Positions 53,198-61,989 of a stretch of 64,000 bases of DNA are shown in pieces (the first letter of the stretch is position 1; every line of letters begins with the position of its first letter). A program made the translations under genes and the position numbers. The stretch comes from JBGSMF01 sp964651475 (lineage in GTDB: Bacteria; Chloroflexota; Anaerolineae; Fen-1058), in NCBI GenBank assembly GCA_964651475.1, contig CAZYXV010000005.1, forward strand, positions 1 to 64,000, in the 5' to 3' direction. The notes below the pieces were generated by a model. It did no database searches and was not told the origin of the DNA. It was given only the letters and a program-made list of their open reading frames with translations.

Positions 53198-53548
53198 ATG
53201 GATGGCGTTCAAGACTTGATCATCCAAAGCGAAATGGACATCATCACGGCGCGCATGCACGTGCGCGGAATGGCCGGCGCGCTTGGCATGGATCTGGCGA
53301 ATCAGGCGCGTATATCGCTGGCCGCTTCGTCGCTGGCGCACGCCTTGGAATTGGGCAGCATGCGCCAGGGGCGTATGACGATGGATTATGTGCACGAGGG
53401 CGAGCGCACCGCCGTGCGAGTGATTTGCGTGACAACCGACGAAGCGCCCCAGCCGTTGAGCGAAATTCGATGGATGGTGGACGAGATGAAGATTGAAACA
53501 CTCGCCTCCGGCGAGCTGCAGGTCACACTTGTCAAGTGGGCCGCGTAA
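53198..53548 (+). CDS. RsbT/RsbW-like protein with degenerate ATP-binding site
   Basis: 116 residues. The N-terminal stretch SEMDIITARMHVRGMAGALG, with ...ISLAASSLA after it, aligns with the RsbT/RsbW anti-sigma-factor ATPase start. There the conserved acid plus Asn for Mg-ATP should follow, but the N-box here reads AASSLAHALE and lacks the Asn. The G-boxes are also not evident. It is one base after cheB2. Probably a non-catalytic protein-binding relative in the CheA2 pathway. Confidence in the family is moderate. Confidence 0.6.
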   Translation: MDGVQDLIIQSEMDIITARMHVRGMAGALGMDLANQARISLAASSLAHALELGSMRQGRMTMDYVHEGERTAVRVICVTTDEAPQPLSEIRWMVDEMKIETLASGELQVTLVKWAA

Positions 53549-53558
53549 GGAGTAGAGT

Positions 53559-53975
53559 ATGCCAAAGGATTCTCTCAGCTTGGATCCGCCTGAGCCGGCA
53601 AGCCAGGTGGTGCTGGTCATCGAAGATAGTCCAACCCAGTCAGTGCACTTGCAATCGCTGCTGGAGGAAAACGGTGTGCAGGTCGCGTGCGCGCTCGATG
53701 GGCGTACCGGTTTGCACTTGGCGCACCAGCTACATCCTGGCATCATTGTGCTTGACGTGCAAATGCCGGATATAGATGGATTTCAGATCTGCCAGCAATT
53801 AAAGAGCGCGCCAGACACGGCTGACATTCCCATCATCATGCTCACGCGCCACGACGAACCCGCCGCGATTGCCTCGGGGCTGTTGGCCGGCGTGGTAGAT
53901 TATATCCCCAAAGACGCTTTTGCCGACGTTGTGTTGCTGGAAACATTGCGACAGATAGGACTGATCAAGCCATGA
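53559..53975 (+). CDS. CheY-like single-domain response regulator
   Basis: 138 residues, receiver only: VIEDSPTQSVHLQ, IIVLDVQMPDIDGF, IIMLTRHDE and VDYIPKDAF hold all conserved residues. A short disordered leader precedes it. ATG 53559 after AAGGAG. Its stop overlaps cheB3 (ATGA). Confidence 0.87.
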   Translation: MPKDSLSLDPPEPASQVVLVIEDSPTQSVHLQSLLEENGVQVACALDGRTGLHLAHQLHPGIIVLDVQMPDIDGFQICQQLKSAPDTADIPIIMLTRHDEPAAIASGLLAGVVDYIPKDAFADVVLLETLRQIGLIKP

Positions 53976-55027
53976 AAGATAATATTCGAGTACTCATTGT
54001 TGACGATTCCACACTCATCCGTTCGATCCTGGTAGATATGCTTGAGAGCGTGCAAGGCTTTCAGGTGGTCGGGGAAGCAGAAGACGGACAGCAAGCGGTC
54101 GAGTTGGCCGCGAGCTTGCGGCCCGACGTTATCACCATGGATATTCGCATGCCGCGCATGAATGGGTTGGAAGCCACCCGGCAGATTATGAGCGTCACAC
54201 CGACGCCGATTGTCGTGGTGGCCAGCAGCATTTACGAAACGGATATGAACATTGCGTTCAACGCCGTAGAGATGGGTGCGCTGACGGTGGTCGAAAAACC
54301 CAAGGGGCTTGACCCGACCGAATACGACAATGTGCGCGATCAGTTGGTGACGGCTCTCAGATTAATGTCCGAAGTGCAGATGGTCACTCTGGCGCCGGTC
54401 AGCCACGCCACCCCCAGCTTTCTCCAGCCAGGCCAGGAGGCCGCGCCGCGGCCGGCGGCCAGGGTCGAGTTGATTGCGATGGCGGCCTCGACGGGCGGGC
54501 CGGGAACGCTGCGCCAGATTTTGGGCGGCTTGCCGGGCGACATGAACATCCCTATTGTAATCGTGCAGCACATCACGCCCGGCTTTAGCCAGGGGTTTGC
54601 CCGCTGGCTCGATAGCGCCACGCCGCTCCAGGTGGCCCTGGCGCAAGATGGTGAACAGGCCGCGCCGGGTCGGGTCTTGCTTGCGCCGGAAGGCGCGCAC
54701 ATGCTCGTGACGCCGGGCGGCATTGTCCGGCTCGACTCGTCGGCGCCTATCAATGGCCAGCGCCCCTCTGCCACGCCGCTTTTTGACTCTGTGGCTCAAA
54801 CGTGTGGGACGGCGGCCGTGGGGGTGATTTTAACTGGGATAGGGGCTGATGGAATTGCCGGCCTGGAAATTTTGCGCTGGAAGGGGGGGCAGGTGATTGC
54901 GCAAAAAGAAGAGAGTTGTGTCGTGTGCGACATGCCCAAGGCGGCGATTGAACGCGGCATTGCCGACTTGATCTTGACGCCGGAAGAAATCACGCAAGCG
55001 ATCATCCGTTTTAACGAATATACCTGA
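53972..55027 (+). CDS. cheB: CheB receptor methylesterase 3
   Basis: 351 residues. Receiver (VDDSTLIRSIL, VITMDIRMPRMNGL) plus methylesterase with Ser (AASTGGP), His (QHITPGF) and Asp (GIGADGIAG). It is a third CheB although only two CheR are present. Translationally coupled to the preceding receiver. Confidence 0.9.
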   Translation: MKDNIRVLIVDDSTLIRSILVDMLESVQGFQVVGEAEDGQQAVELAASLRPDVITMDIRMPRMNGLEATRQIMSVTPTPIVVVASSIYETDMNIAFNAVEMGALTVVEKPKGLDPTEYDNVRDQLVTALRLMSEVQMVTLAPVSHATPSFLQPGQEAAPRPAARVELIAMAASTGGPGTLRQILGGLPGDMNIPIVIVQHITPGFSQGFARWLDSATPLQVALAQDGEQAAPGRVLLAPEGAHMLVTPGGIVRLDSSAPINGQRPSATPLFDSVAQTCGTAAVGVILTGIGADGIAGLEILRWKGGQVIAQKEESCVVCDMPKAAIERGIADLILTPEEITQAIIRFNEYT

Positions 55028-55073
55028 CGAAAGGTGATGGGGTAAGATTAATAATGGGAAAGGATAGTTGAGT

Positions 55074-56609
55074 ATGAATAATGTGACAAAACCGAAATCT
55101 CAATACGCCGACTCGACCTCGTTGATCGAACACGCCGTTCTGGCCTCCATTGCGGACGGAGTGATCGTCAACGACGTGGGTGGGTACGTGACCTGGTTCA
55201 ATCAGGCCGCCGCGCGCATGTTGCGGGTGGATCCGGCCGCCGCGTTGGGAAGCCAAATTAGCGCCCTCTTTGAATCGTTCTCCACGCGGGGGCGCATGAC
55301 CATTGCGGACGCGATGGATCGGCTGTACGCCGACCCTTATTCCTACGCATTGGGCGAAGGAATCACCGAGACGATGATTGAGGTGGGGATGCAGGTGGTT
55401 CAGGCGCACCTCTCGCCGGTGCTGACCGAGATGGGCGAGTTCTTGGGCATCGTGACCGTGCTGCGCGACATTACGCGCGAAATCGAGGCCGAGCGCGCCA
55501 AAAGCGAGTTTGTCTCGAACGTGTCTCACGAGTTGCGCACGCCGCTGACGGCAATCAAGGGATACAGCGATTTGCTCCTAAGCCCGGCGGTTGGAACGCT
55601 CAGCGAACAGCAACACCGCTTTTTGCAAATCGTCCAAAATAACGCGAACCGCCTGGTGGCCCTGATCAATGACTTGCTAGATATTAGCCGCATCGAGAGC
55701 GGGCGGTTGGAATTGGAGATCCGCCCCGTCCAGATGGAATCCGTCATTCGCGAAGTGGCCGACATGATCCAGCCGCAGTGTGACCAGAAGGGGTTGAGAC
55801 TGGTGGTGGCCGCTGAACCCGGCGTCAAGCCCGTCTTGGGCGACAAGAAGCGGCTCATCCAGGTCGTGACCAACCTGGCCAGCAATGCCTGCCGTTACAC
55901 GCCGGCAGGCGGGCAGATAAAACTGGCGCTGTCGTTTCACGATGGCGCGGTGCGGGTAGACGTGGTAGATACCGGCATCGGCATCGCCCCAGAGGATCAG
56001 GCCAAGGTCTTTCAACGCTTTTACCGGGTAAATAATCCCATCGTCCAGGAAGCCAGCGGCACAGGTCTGGGCTTGCCAATCACCAAGATGCTGGTCGAGA
56101 TGCACGGCGGCCGTATGTGGGTAGAAAGCGAAGTGGGGCGCGGCAGCACGTTCACGTTTATCTTGCCCGCCCACATCCCGGCACTGGACGAGGACTCCCA
56201 AGAACTCGACCGTCGCCGCACGGTGCTGGTAGTGGAAGATGAAGCAGACATTGCTGAACTCATCGCGCTATCGCTGCGTCGTGATGGATTCGAAGTGTTG
56301 ACTACGGCGCGTGGACAAGAAGCTCTCTCGATTGCCCGCGGACAGCCTATTGATTTGATCACGCTGGATATGATGTTGCCCGACATCACCGGCATGGAAG
56401 TGCTGCGCCTGCTCAAGGCCGACTCCACCACCGCCGACATCCCTGTGATTATCGTTTCGGTGATACAACCCAAAGGGTCCGGCCCGGCGTGGGGCGCGGC
56501 CGATCACATTGCCAAGCCGTTTGCACTCGAAAAGCTTATGGGCAGCATCCGGCGCACGTTGGAAACAGCCAAGCGAGAAAAGCTGGCGCCGGTCACCGTG
56601 GCAGCCTAG
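55074..56609 (+). CDS. PAS hybrid histidine kinase with C-terminal receiver
   Basis: 511 residues, soluble. PAS domain (~18-130, ASIADGVIVNDVGGYVTWFN), HisKA (FVSNVSHELRTPLTAIKGY), HATPase (LASNACRYTPAG, DTGIGIAPED, GTGLGLPITK) and a receiver (VVEDEADIAEL, LITLDMMLPDITGM, IVSVIQPKG, AKPFA). ATG 55074 follows AAAGGA. A TTG at 55068 is possible. It ends the second che unit. Confidence 0.88.
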   Translation: MNNVTKPKSQYADSTSLIEHAVLASIADGVIVNDVGGYVTWFNQAAARMLRVDPAAALGSQISALFESFSTRGRMTIADAMDRLYADPYSYALGEGITETMIEVGMQVVQAHLSPVLTEMGEFLGIVTVLRDITREIEAERAKSEFVSNVSHELRTPLTAIKGYSDLLLSPAVGTLSEQQHRFLQIVQNNANRLVALINDLLDISRIESGRLELEIRPVQMESVIREVADMIQPQCDQKGLRLVVAAEPGVKPVLGDKKRLIQVVTNLASNACRYTPAGGQIKLALSFHDGAVRVDVVDTGIGIAPEDQAKVFQRFYRVNNPIVQEASGTGLGLPITKMLVEMHGGRMWVESEVGRGSTFTFILPAHIPALDEDSQELDRRRTVLVVEDEADIAELIALSLRRDGFEVLTTARGQEALSIARGQPIDLITLDMMLPDITGMEVLRLLKADSTTADIPVIIVSVIQPKGSGPAWGAADHIAKPFALEKLMGSIRRTLETAKREKLAPVTVAA

Positions 56610-56822
56610 CCCGGCAGATATCCCTACAAATCCCCCCAGGCGGTTCCCCCCACTGGCTGCGAGCCAGGCCCGTTCGCGGGCAGCCCAGATACAAAAATGT
56701 AACGCGACTGATGCGCTAGATAATCCCCCTGATTGTATTCTGTGAGTACGAGTGTCGGCGCTCTGCGGGTCTGTCATTGCCCGGTGCGGGCAGGTTGCCG
56801 AGAGGCGTTTTACGCTCCGTTC
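56610..56822. other. intergenic stretch, first part
   Basis: Together with the two repeats listed next it makes a ~400-base gap without a gene. It contains short GC-rich inverted words (CTGGCTGCGAGCCAGG near 56650; GGTGCGGGCAGGTTGCC near 56780) but no open frame I would defend. Confidence 0.5.
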
Positions 56823-56879
56823 CTGCTTGCACCCTCGCCCCTTCGCTTCACTCTGGGGTGCGAGCAGAACGTGGTGAAG
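56823..56879. repeat. 57-bp repeat, second copy
   Basis: Matches 7518-7574 at 51 of 57 positions and forms an imperfect hairpin (TGCTTGCACCC with GGGTGCGAGCA). It lies immediately beside the second miniature element. Confidence 0.65.
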
Positions 56880-56880
56880 A

Positions 56881-56974
56881 CGTATCATCTCAAAATGTAT
56901 GGGCGACTCTTGCGGTCGCCCATATGAGGGCAGGGGCAAGCCCTGCCACTACCCCGGATTATTGAGAAGATACG
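56881..56974. mobile_element. 94-bp miniature inverted-repeat element, copy 2 (inverted)
   Basis: Reverse complement of 894-987 with about two differences. The ends are CGTATCATCTCAA and TTGAGAAGATACG. It lies 33 bases before the next kinase start, so it may supply or alter that gene's leader. Confidence 0.65.
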
Positions 56975-57007
56975 TGAAGACTATGGATGAGAAAAGGGGT
57001 CAGGACG

Positions 57008-58132
57008 ATGGCGTCACGAATTATTATTATTGAAGATAAGGCGGCTGTAGCGCAGGATATCCAGAACATGCTGATAGAGCTAGGCTACGCTGTTCCTGCC
57101 GCGGTTCGTTCGGTGGAAGAAATCGTTCCTCAAATCATAGCACACCAGCCCGACCTGGTGCTGATGAATGTCGCAGTAAAGCAAGCTCTGGGCAGCCAGG
57201 CTATCAGGTACATCCGCCAGGATTTGGATATTCCCATCGTGTACCTCGCGGCAAGCGCAGAGGATGTTGCATTCCTGCGCGCGGCCAACGGCCATTCGCT
57301 CGGCTGTATCCTCGAACCAGTCCACAAGGAAATCCTGGCTACCAGTATCGAGTTGGCGCTCTATGCACACACCCTGGAAAAAAAGCTGGAAGAGAGCGCG
57401 CAAGAGCTTGCCGAGTTGCAAGTGCGCAACGAGGAGTTGGATGCCTTTGCCCACAGTGTAGTGCACAGCCTCTCGAACCCGCTCGAAGTGATCACGGGCT
57501 ATACAGACGTGCTAAAAGATTACGCGACCCTGCCGGAGGCCAGCCGGCGCAAATACCTGCTGACCATTGCCCGCAACGGGCGCAAGATGAGCAATATCGT
57601 CAAGGAACTGTTCTTGCTGGCGGGCGTGCGTAAAATGGACGTGCCAGTCGGGCCGTTGGATATGGGCAGCATCGTGGCCGAAGCTCAACTGCGGCTGATT
57701 GACATGATTGAAGAACGCGGCGCAGAGATTATTGTGCCCTCCACCTGGCCGGCGGCGTTGGGCTATGCGCCGTGGATCGAGGAAGTGTGGGTCAACTATA
57801 TCAGCAACGCTATCAAGTATGGCGGCCAGCCACCATACATCGTGCTCGGCGCAACTTGCCTGCCGGCCCCTCACACAGAGGGGGAAAAAGCCGGACAAGG
57901 ATACGTGCGCTTTTGGGTGCACGATAATGGCCCTGGCATTGCTCTGGAAGATCAGGCCAAATTGTTCACCCCCTTTACCCGCCTTGACCAGGTTCGCGCC
58001 AAAGGGCACGGCTTGGGACTATCCATCGTATTGCGCATTGTGGAAAAACTCGGCGGGCAGGCTGGCGTGGAAAGTAGCCCAGGAAGCGGAAGCCGCTTTA
58101 GCTTTACGTTGCCGGCCGCCCCGGACGATTAG
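57008..58132 (+). CDS. histidine kinase with a pseudoreceiver at the N-terminus
   Basis: 374 residues. The first 120 residues have receiver fold (RIIIIEDK, IPIVYLAASAED), but the phospho-acceptor position is Asn (LVLMNVAV) and the conserved Lys is replaced by Glu (CILEPVHKE). A coiled coil (~125-148) leads to the HisKA box FAHSVVHSLSNPLEVITGY, where the acid after His is Ser. The ATPase has VNYISNAIKYGG, DNGPGI and GHGLGLSIVLRIV. It is apparently sensor-less and perhaps controlled through the pseudoreceiver. ATG 57008 follows GGGGTCAGGA. Confidence 0.85.
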   Translation: MASRIIIIEDKAAVAQDIQNMLIELGYAVPAAVRSVEEIVPQIIAHQPDLVLMNVAVKQALGSQAIRYIRQDLDIPIVYLAASAEDVAFLRAANGHSLGCILEPVHKEILATSIELALYAHTLEKKLEESAQELAELQVRNEELDAFAHSVVHSLSNPLEVITGYTDVLKDYATLPEASRRKYLLTIARNGRKMSNIVKELFLLAGVRKMDVPVGPLDMGSIVAEAQLRLIDMIEERGAEIIVPSTWPAALGYAPWIEEVWVNYISNAIKYGGQPPYIVLGATCLPAPHTEGEKAGQGYVRFWVHDNGPGIALEDQAKLFTPFTRLDQVRAKGHGLGLSIVLRIVEKLGGQAGVESSPGSGSRFSFTLPAAPDD

Positions 58133-58182
58133 GTTGAGGCTGCACGCTGAATCCCCCCGCCCCAAGCATAAACGACAAGCGC

Positions 58183-58204
58183 CCCGGCATCAAGCCTTGC
58201 CGGG
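58183..58204 (+). terminator. possible terminator hairpin
   Basis: CCCGGCA (58183-58189) and TGCCGGG (58198-58204) form a perfect 7-bp stem with an 8-base loop. No T-run follows. It may end the kinase transcript. Confidence 0.35.
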
Positions 58205-58323
58205 ATTGTGATATTTCACCCTCGCTGGTAACTCTGCCGAACCTGCCGCGCCAGTCGCCCGAGAACGCAAACCTACCTTTTTGTGTTATAATCTGGACGA
58301 CTAAACATGGAGGGGGGCTCCAC

Positions 58324-58941
58324 ATGACTTGGCCAACGCTCGAACAACTGATTGCCCGGCTGCTTATCTTGATTATCGCTGGCCCGGCCCACGAACTGGC
58401 GCACGCTTGGGCCGCATACCGCCTGGGGGACCGCACAGCCTATGCTTACGGACGAATCAGTCTCAACCCGCTAGATCACATTGATCCCATCGGCGCATTA
58501 ATGATCTTGCTCACCGGCTTTGGCTGGTTCAAGCCGGTGCCGGTTGATCCCTATCAATTGCGCCGCGCTCCGAGCGCGCGCCACGGCATGGCGCTCACGG
58601 CGGCCGCTGGCCCGCTATCCAACTTGCTGCTGGCGATCATCGCCGCAGTGCTATGGCGCCTGGGCGCGCGCAACCTGCCCTGGGATTCTATCAGCCAAAT
58701 CTATGTCCAATTCATATGGATCAATATTATCCTGGCATTGTTCAACATGATCCCCATCCCACCTTTGGATGGATCAAAAGTATTGATGGGCATCGCTCCA
58801 ACCGAATGGTCCAATGCTTTGCTCTCGATTGAACCTTATGGGATGTATATTTTCCTGGCATTGATACTCGTGCCCGGACTGGTGAGCTTGTTGATTGGCA
58901 CACCTGCCTTATTACTGTTTCGGCTTCTCGTGGGGTCGTGA
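58324..58941 (+). CDS. M50 site-2-protease-family membrane protein
   Basis: 205 residues. The zinc motif HELAH at ~22-26 lies in the first hydrophobic stretch. The second metal motif, NMIPIPPLDGSK (~140-151), has the NPxxDG-like Asp. About five spans. This is the compact rhomboid-sized S2P family found in many bacteria. A -10-like TATAAT at 58287-58292 lies 32 bases before the ATG. RBS AGGGGGG. Confidence 0.85.
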   Translation: MTWPTLEQLIARLLILIIAGPAHELAHAWAAYRLGDRTAYAYGRISLNPLDHIDPIGALMILLTGFGWFKPVPVDPYQLRRAPSARHGMALTAAAGPLSNLLLAIIAAVLWRLGARNLPWDSISQIYVQFIWINIILALFNMIPIPPLDGSKVLMGIAPTEWSNALLSIEPYGMYIFLALILVPGLVSLLIGTPALLLFRLLVGS

Positions 58942-59498
58942 TAAGTCAGGCTGTCTATCGCATGCGCCAGTTTTTTGCGGCGCTGAGTGCGCGCGTGAGC
59001 CAGGATGATTTGCGCCAGGCTGATGCACACCTTCCGCCGGAGGCGCGCCGCTTATTTCGCAAAATGTCTGCTGCCGATCAACGTCACAGTCTGGCTGTGA
59101 TGCGCGCGTTGGAAGGCGCGGGGCACACTCACCCGGCGCTACTGACGGCGGCGCTTTTGCACGACGCGGGCAAGAGCGCGGCGCGGCTCACGCCCGTTCA
59201 CCGCGCGGTGATTGTCTTGCTGGGGCGATTTTGGCCGGCGGCTTTAGAGTGGTTGGCGCGCGAGTTGCCTGGCGGCGATTCGTCTTTAGCCAACCCTGTC
59301 CCTGGTAAGATAAACTGGAGATGGCCTTTTATCGTTCATCGCTGCCATCCCGGGTTGGGCGCGCAGTGGGCCAAACAGGCCGGGTGCGACGCGAGCAGCG
59401 TGGCCCTCATCCGGCGGCACCAGGAACTCGTAACAGAACCGCGCGATGAATTTGAACAGTTGCTCGTCCAACTCCAACAGGCAGATAAAAACGCCTGA
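58938..59498 (+). CDS. HD-domain protein
   Basis: 186 residues. HD motifs QRHSLAVMRAL and LLHDAGKSAA are clear, but the later part is short. The GTG at 58938 overlaps the protease stop, so the two are coupled. Substrate unknown; it resembles stand-alone HDIG hydrolases. Confidence 0.75.
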   Translation: MISQAVYRMRQFFAALSARVSQDDLRQADAHLPPEARRLFRKMSAADQRHSLAVMRALEGAGHTHPALLTAALLHDAGKSAARLTPVHRAVIVLLGRFWPAALEWLARELPGGDSSLANPVPGKINWRWPFIVHRCHPGLGAQWAKQAGCDASSVALIRRHQELVTEPRDEFEQLLVQLQQADKNA

Positions 59499-59522
59499 AT
59501 TGCACACAAGAGGAGAAAACTG

Positions 59523-60491
59523 ATGGCAAGTAATCAAGTAGCAATTGTCGGACTGGGCCCCGTGGCGGCTTCTATGGGCCTGGCCCTGCGGAATGCCAAG
59601 CAGGAATTGAGTATTGTTGGAACCGACCGTGACTGGGAGTTGGCCCAGCGTATGGAAAAGCTTGGCGCGGTGAACCGGCTGGCGCGCAATCCGGCGGCGG
59701 CTTGCCAGGGATCTGGCCTGATCATTATCACCGAGCCGCTCGGCGATATAGCTGCTATCTTTGACAGCATTGCGGGCGCGGTGTCGTCCGGCGCCGTGGT
59801 GACCGACATTGCCCCCCTCAAGGCCGACGTGATACGATGGGCCGAAGCGTCTTTGCCAGAAGGCGTTTCTTTTGTTGGCGGCCATCCGCTCGTCCTGGCC
59901 GAAGTGGGCAACCAGCCGCGCGCTGATTTGTTTACCAGTGTGCAGTATTGCCTGGTGCCGGCCGCTAATGCCACCGAGCAGGCGATGGACGTGATGTCTG
60001 GCCTGGTCGCCTTGCTGGGCGCGCAGCCGTATTTTCTCGACGCGGCCGAGCACGATGGCTTGATGGCGGCGGTAGAGGGGCTTCCCCGCTTGCTCCAACT
60101 GACGCTGCTATTTGCGCTGAGCCGGGCTGGAAGCTGGCGAGATAACCAACGCGCGGCCAGCCGCCCCTTTATCAACGCCACGGCGTCCCTGGCAGATGAC
60201 CCGGCGTTGATCACGCACCTGTGCTGGCTCAATCGGCAAAACCTGGCGCTGTGGATAGATACATTCCAGGATTCGCTGAGCCAGATCAAGGCTGCATTGC
60301 AGGCCGAAGACGAGGGGCTATTCAAGCAGTATGTGAGCGACTTGGGCGAAAAACGTGGCCAGTGGCTAAAGGGCCGAGAGGCTCAAAGCTGGGATGATAC
60401 TTTGCCCAAGGTCGAGGCTGATAAACGCAGCGTTTGGAGCCGCTTGCTCTTGCCCGAGCTGCGCAAGCCGGAGAAAAAATCCAAGCCCTGA
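59523..60491 (+). CDS. prephenate/arogenate dehydrogenase-like protein (TyrA family)
   Basis: 322 residues. N-terminal NAD(P) fold GLGPVAASMGLAL, then VVTDIAPLKADVI, GGHPLV, and an all-helical C-terminal half (FINATASLADDPALITHLC). These are the TyrA family's landmarks, although the catalytic His-containing segment is less typical (GGHPL rather than GSHPMAG). It may not act on prephenate. ATG 59523 after AGAGGAG. Confidence 0.75.
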   Translation: MASNQVAIVGLGPVAASMGLALRNAKQELSIVGTDRDWELAQRMEKLGAVNRLARNPAAACQGSGLIIITEPLGDIAAIFDSIAGAVSSGAVVTDIAPLKADVIRWAEASLPEGVSFVGGHPLVLAEVGNQPRADLFTSVQYCLVPAANATEQAMDVMSGLVALLGAQPYFLDAAEHDGLMAAVEGLPRLLQLTLLFALSRAGSWRDNQRAASRPFINATASLADDPALITHLCWLNRQNLALWIDTFQDSLSQIKAALQAEDEGLFKQYVSDLGEKRGQWLKGREAQSWDDTLPKVEADKRSVWSRLLLPELRKPEKKSKP

Positions 60492-60742
60492 TGCCGTATT
60501 ATACGTATATTCTCAAGTGCGCGGATGGCACTTTGTATACAGGTTGGACGACTAATCTGGACCGGCGGGTAGCCACCCACAATGCGGGGCGCGGCGGGCG
60601 ATATACGCGCATGCATCGTCCCGTTACGTTGATTTATTGGGAGTGTTACGCGACCCGCTCTCAGGCCCAACGCCGCGAAATCGCCATCAAGCGCATGCGC
60701 CGCGACGCCAAACTCGGGCTGACGGCTGACTTTGACATTTGA
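60491..60742 (+). CDS. GIY-YIG nuclease-superfamily small protein
   Basis: 83 residues, of the YhbQ/UvrC-like type. Motifs YYTYILKCADGTLYTGWT, AGRGGRYTRMH and REIAIKRMRRDAKLGL give the GIY-YIG core with its Arg and Glu. ATG 60491 overlaps the previous stop (TGATG). Confidence 0.87.
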   Translation: MPYYTYILKCADGTLYTGWTTNLDRRVATHNAGRGGRYTRMHRPVTLIYWECYATRSQAQRREIAIKRMRRDAKLGLTADFDI

Positions 60743-61989
60743 TGGCCATGTATCGTATTTTAATGATCACCCCCACGTCGTTTTTTGCGGATTACGGTTG
60801 TCACGTGCGCATCCTCGAAGAAGCGCGTATCCTGCAAAAGCTGGGGCACCAGGTAAAAATCGTCACCTATTACAAGGGGCGCGACCTGCCCGGTCTCGAT
60901 ATCGAACGCACGCGGCCCGTTCCCTGGCGCGCTGATTACGAGGTCGGCTCGTCTCGCCACAAAATTGCTTTTGACGTTTTGCTGGCGTGGCAATCTCTCA
61001 AGGCTACCCTGCGTTACCGCCCGGACGTTATCCACGCGCATCTTCACGAGGGCGCTTTGATCGGGTGCGCGCTGAACAAGTTGAGCGGGACGCCTCTGGT
61101 CTTTGACTTTCAGGGCAGCATGACGAGCGAAATGATAGACCACAAGTTCCTTAAAAAGGATGGCGCGCTGTATCGTTTCTGGCGCTGGCTGGAATATCGC
61201 ATTGATCATTTCCCACCGGCCATTCTCACTAGCTCGCAGCACGCCGTGGCGCTGCTTCAAGACGAATTTGGGGTGAGCAAAGAGCGCATCCACGCGCTGC
61301 CCGATTGTGTGAATGTGGACATCTTTCGCCCGCGCCGCCCGGAGGACGAGGCCGACATCGCCGCGCTCAAGGCGCGCTGGGGTGTTCCGCCGGAGCGGAT
61401 CGTTATTATTTACGTGGGGTTGCTGGCGCCGTACCAGGGCACCGATTTGCTGCTGCAGGCGGCGCGCACCGTTCTCCAGGTGCGCCGGGACGCGCATTTT
61501 TTCATCATGGGCTTTCCTGGCGTCCCGTCGTATCGCGCCCAGGCCAGCGCGTTGGGGTTGGACGGCCACATCACGTTTACGGGCCGCATGCCTTACGAGG
61601 AGTTGCCGGCGCACCTGCGCATAGGCGACATTGCCGTTGCGCCCAAGATTTCAGCCACCGAAGGCAGCGGCAAGCTGCTGAACTATATGGCCTGCGCGCT
61701 GCCCACCGTGGCGTTCGATACGCCCGTCAACCGCGAGTACATGGGGGAATACGGCATCTATGCGCGCACTGGCGACCCTGAGGCCCTGGCGGCTGCCCTG
61801 CTCCAATTTATGGCCGCGCCCCATCATGGCCAGGATTTGGGCCACCGCTTGCGCGCGCGCGTTTCGGCGCGCTTTTCTTGGGACGAGATGGGGACGCGCA
61901 TGGTGGCGGCTTACCAGAGCCTGCTAGGCGCGCCGGTTCAGGTGAGTGCAACTCACGCGGAGGAACTCTATCAACAACATATCCGATAA
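60742..61989 (+). CDS. GT4-family glycosyltransferase
   Basis: 415 residues. GT-B fold with MYRILMITPTSFFADYGCHVRILEEARIL, the first-domain end PDVIHAHLHEGA, and C-domain VYVGLLAPYQGTDLLLQA and SATEGSGKLLNYMACALP, the EX7E-like donor site. ATG 60742 overlaps the GIY-YIG stop; ATG 60748 is an alternative. With the permease after it, it belongs to surface polysaccharide assembly. Confidence 0.88.
   Translation: MAMYRILMITPTSFFADYGCHVRILEEARILQKLGHQVKIVTYYKGRDLPGLDIERTRPVPWRADYEVGSSRHKIAFDVLLAWQSLKATLRYRPDVIHAHLHEGALIGCALNKLSGTPLVFDFQGSMTSEMIDHKFLKKDGALYRFWRWLEYRIDHFPPAILTSSQHAVALLQDEFGVSKERIHALPDCVNVDIFRPRRPEDEADIAALKARWGVPPERIVIIYVGLLAPYQGTDLLLQAARTVLQVRRDAHFFIMGFPGVPSYRAQASALGLDGHITFTGRMPYEELPAHLRIGDIAVAPKISATEGSGKLLNYMACALPTVAFDTPVNREYMGEYGIYARTGDPEALAAALLQFMAAPHHGQDLGHRLRARVSARFSWDEMGTRMVAAYQSLLGAPVQVSATHAEELYQQHIR

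Noticed and set aside
22757..58132. Flagellar chemotaxis cluster
   Set aside because: No fli, flg, flh or mot genes; CheA-receiver, CheR-TPR and six-TM receptors point to surface motility or other functions.
61959..61980. Start of the export permease at an ATC after GGAGG (61959-61963)
   Set aside because: ATC is not a usual start codon; GTG 61946 is kept, with the start marked as uncertain.
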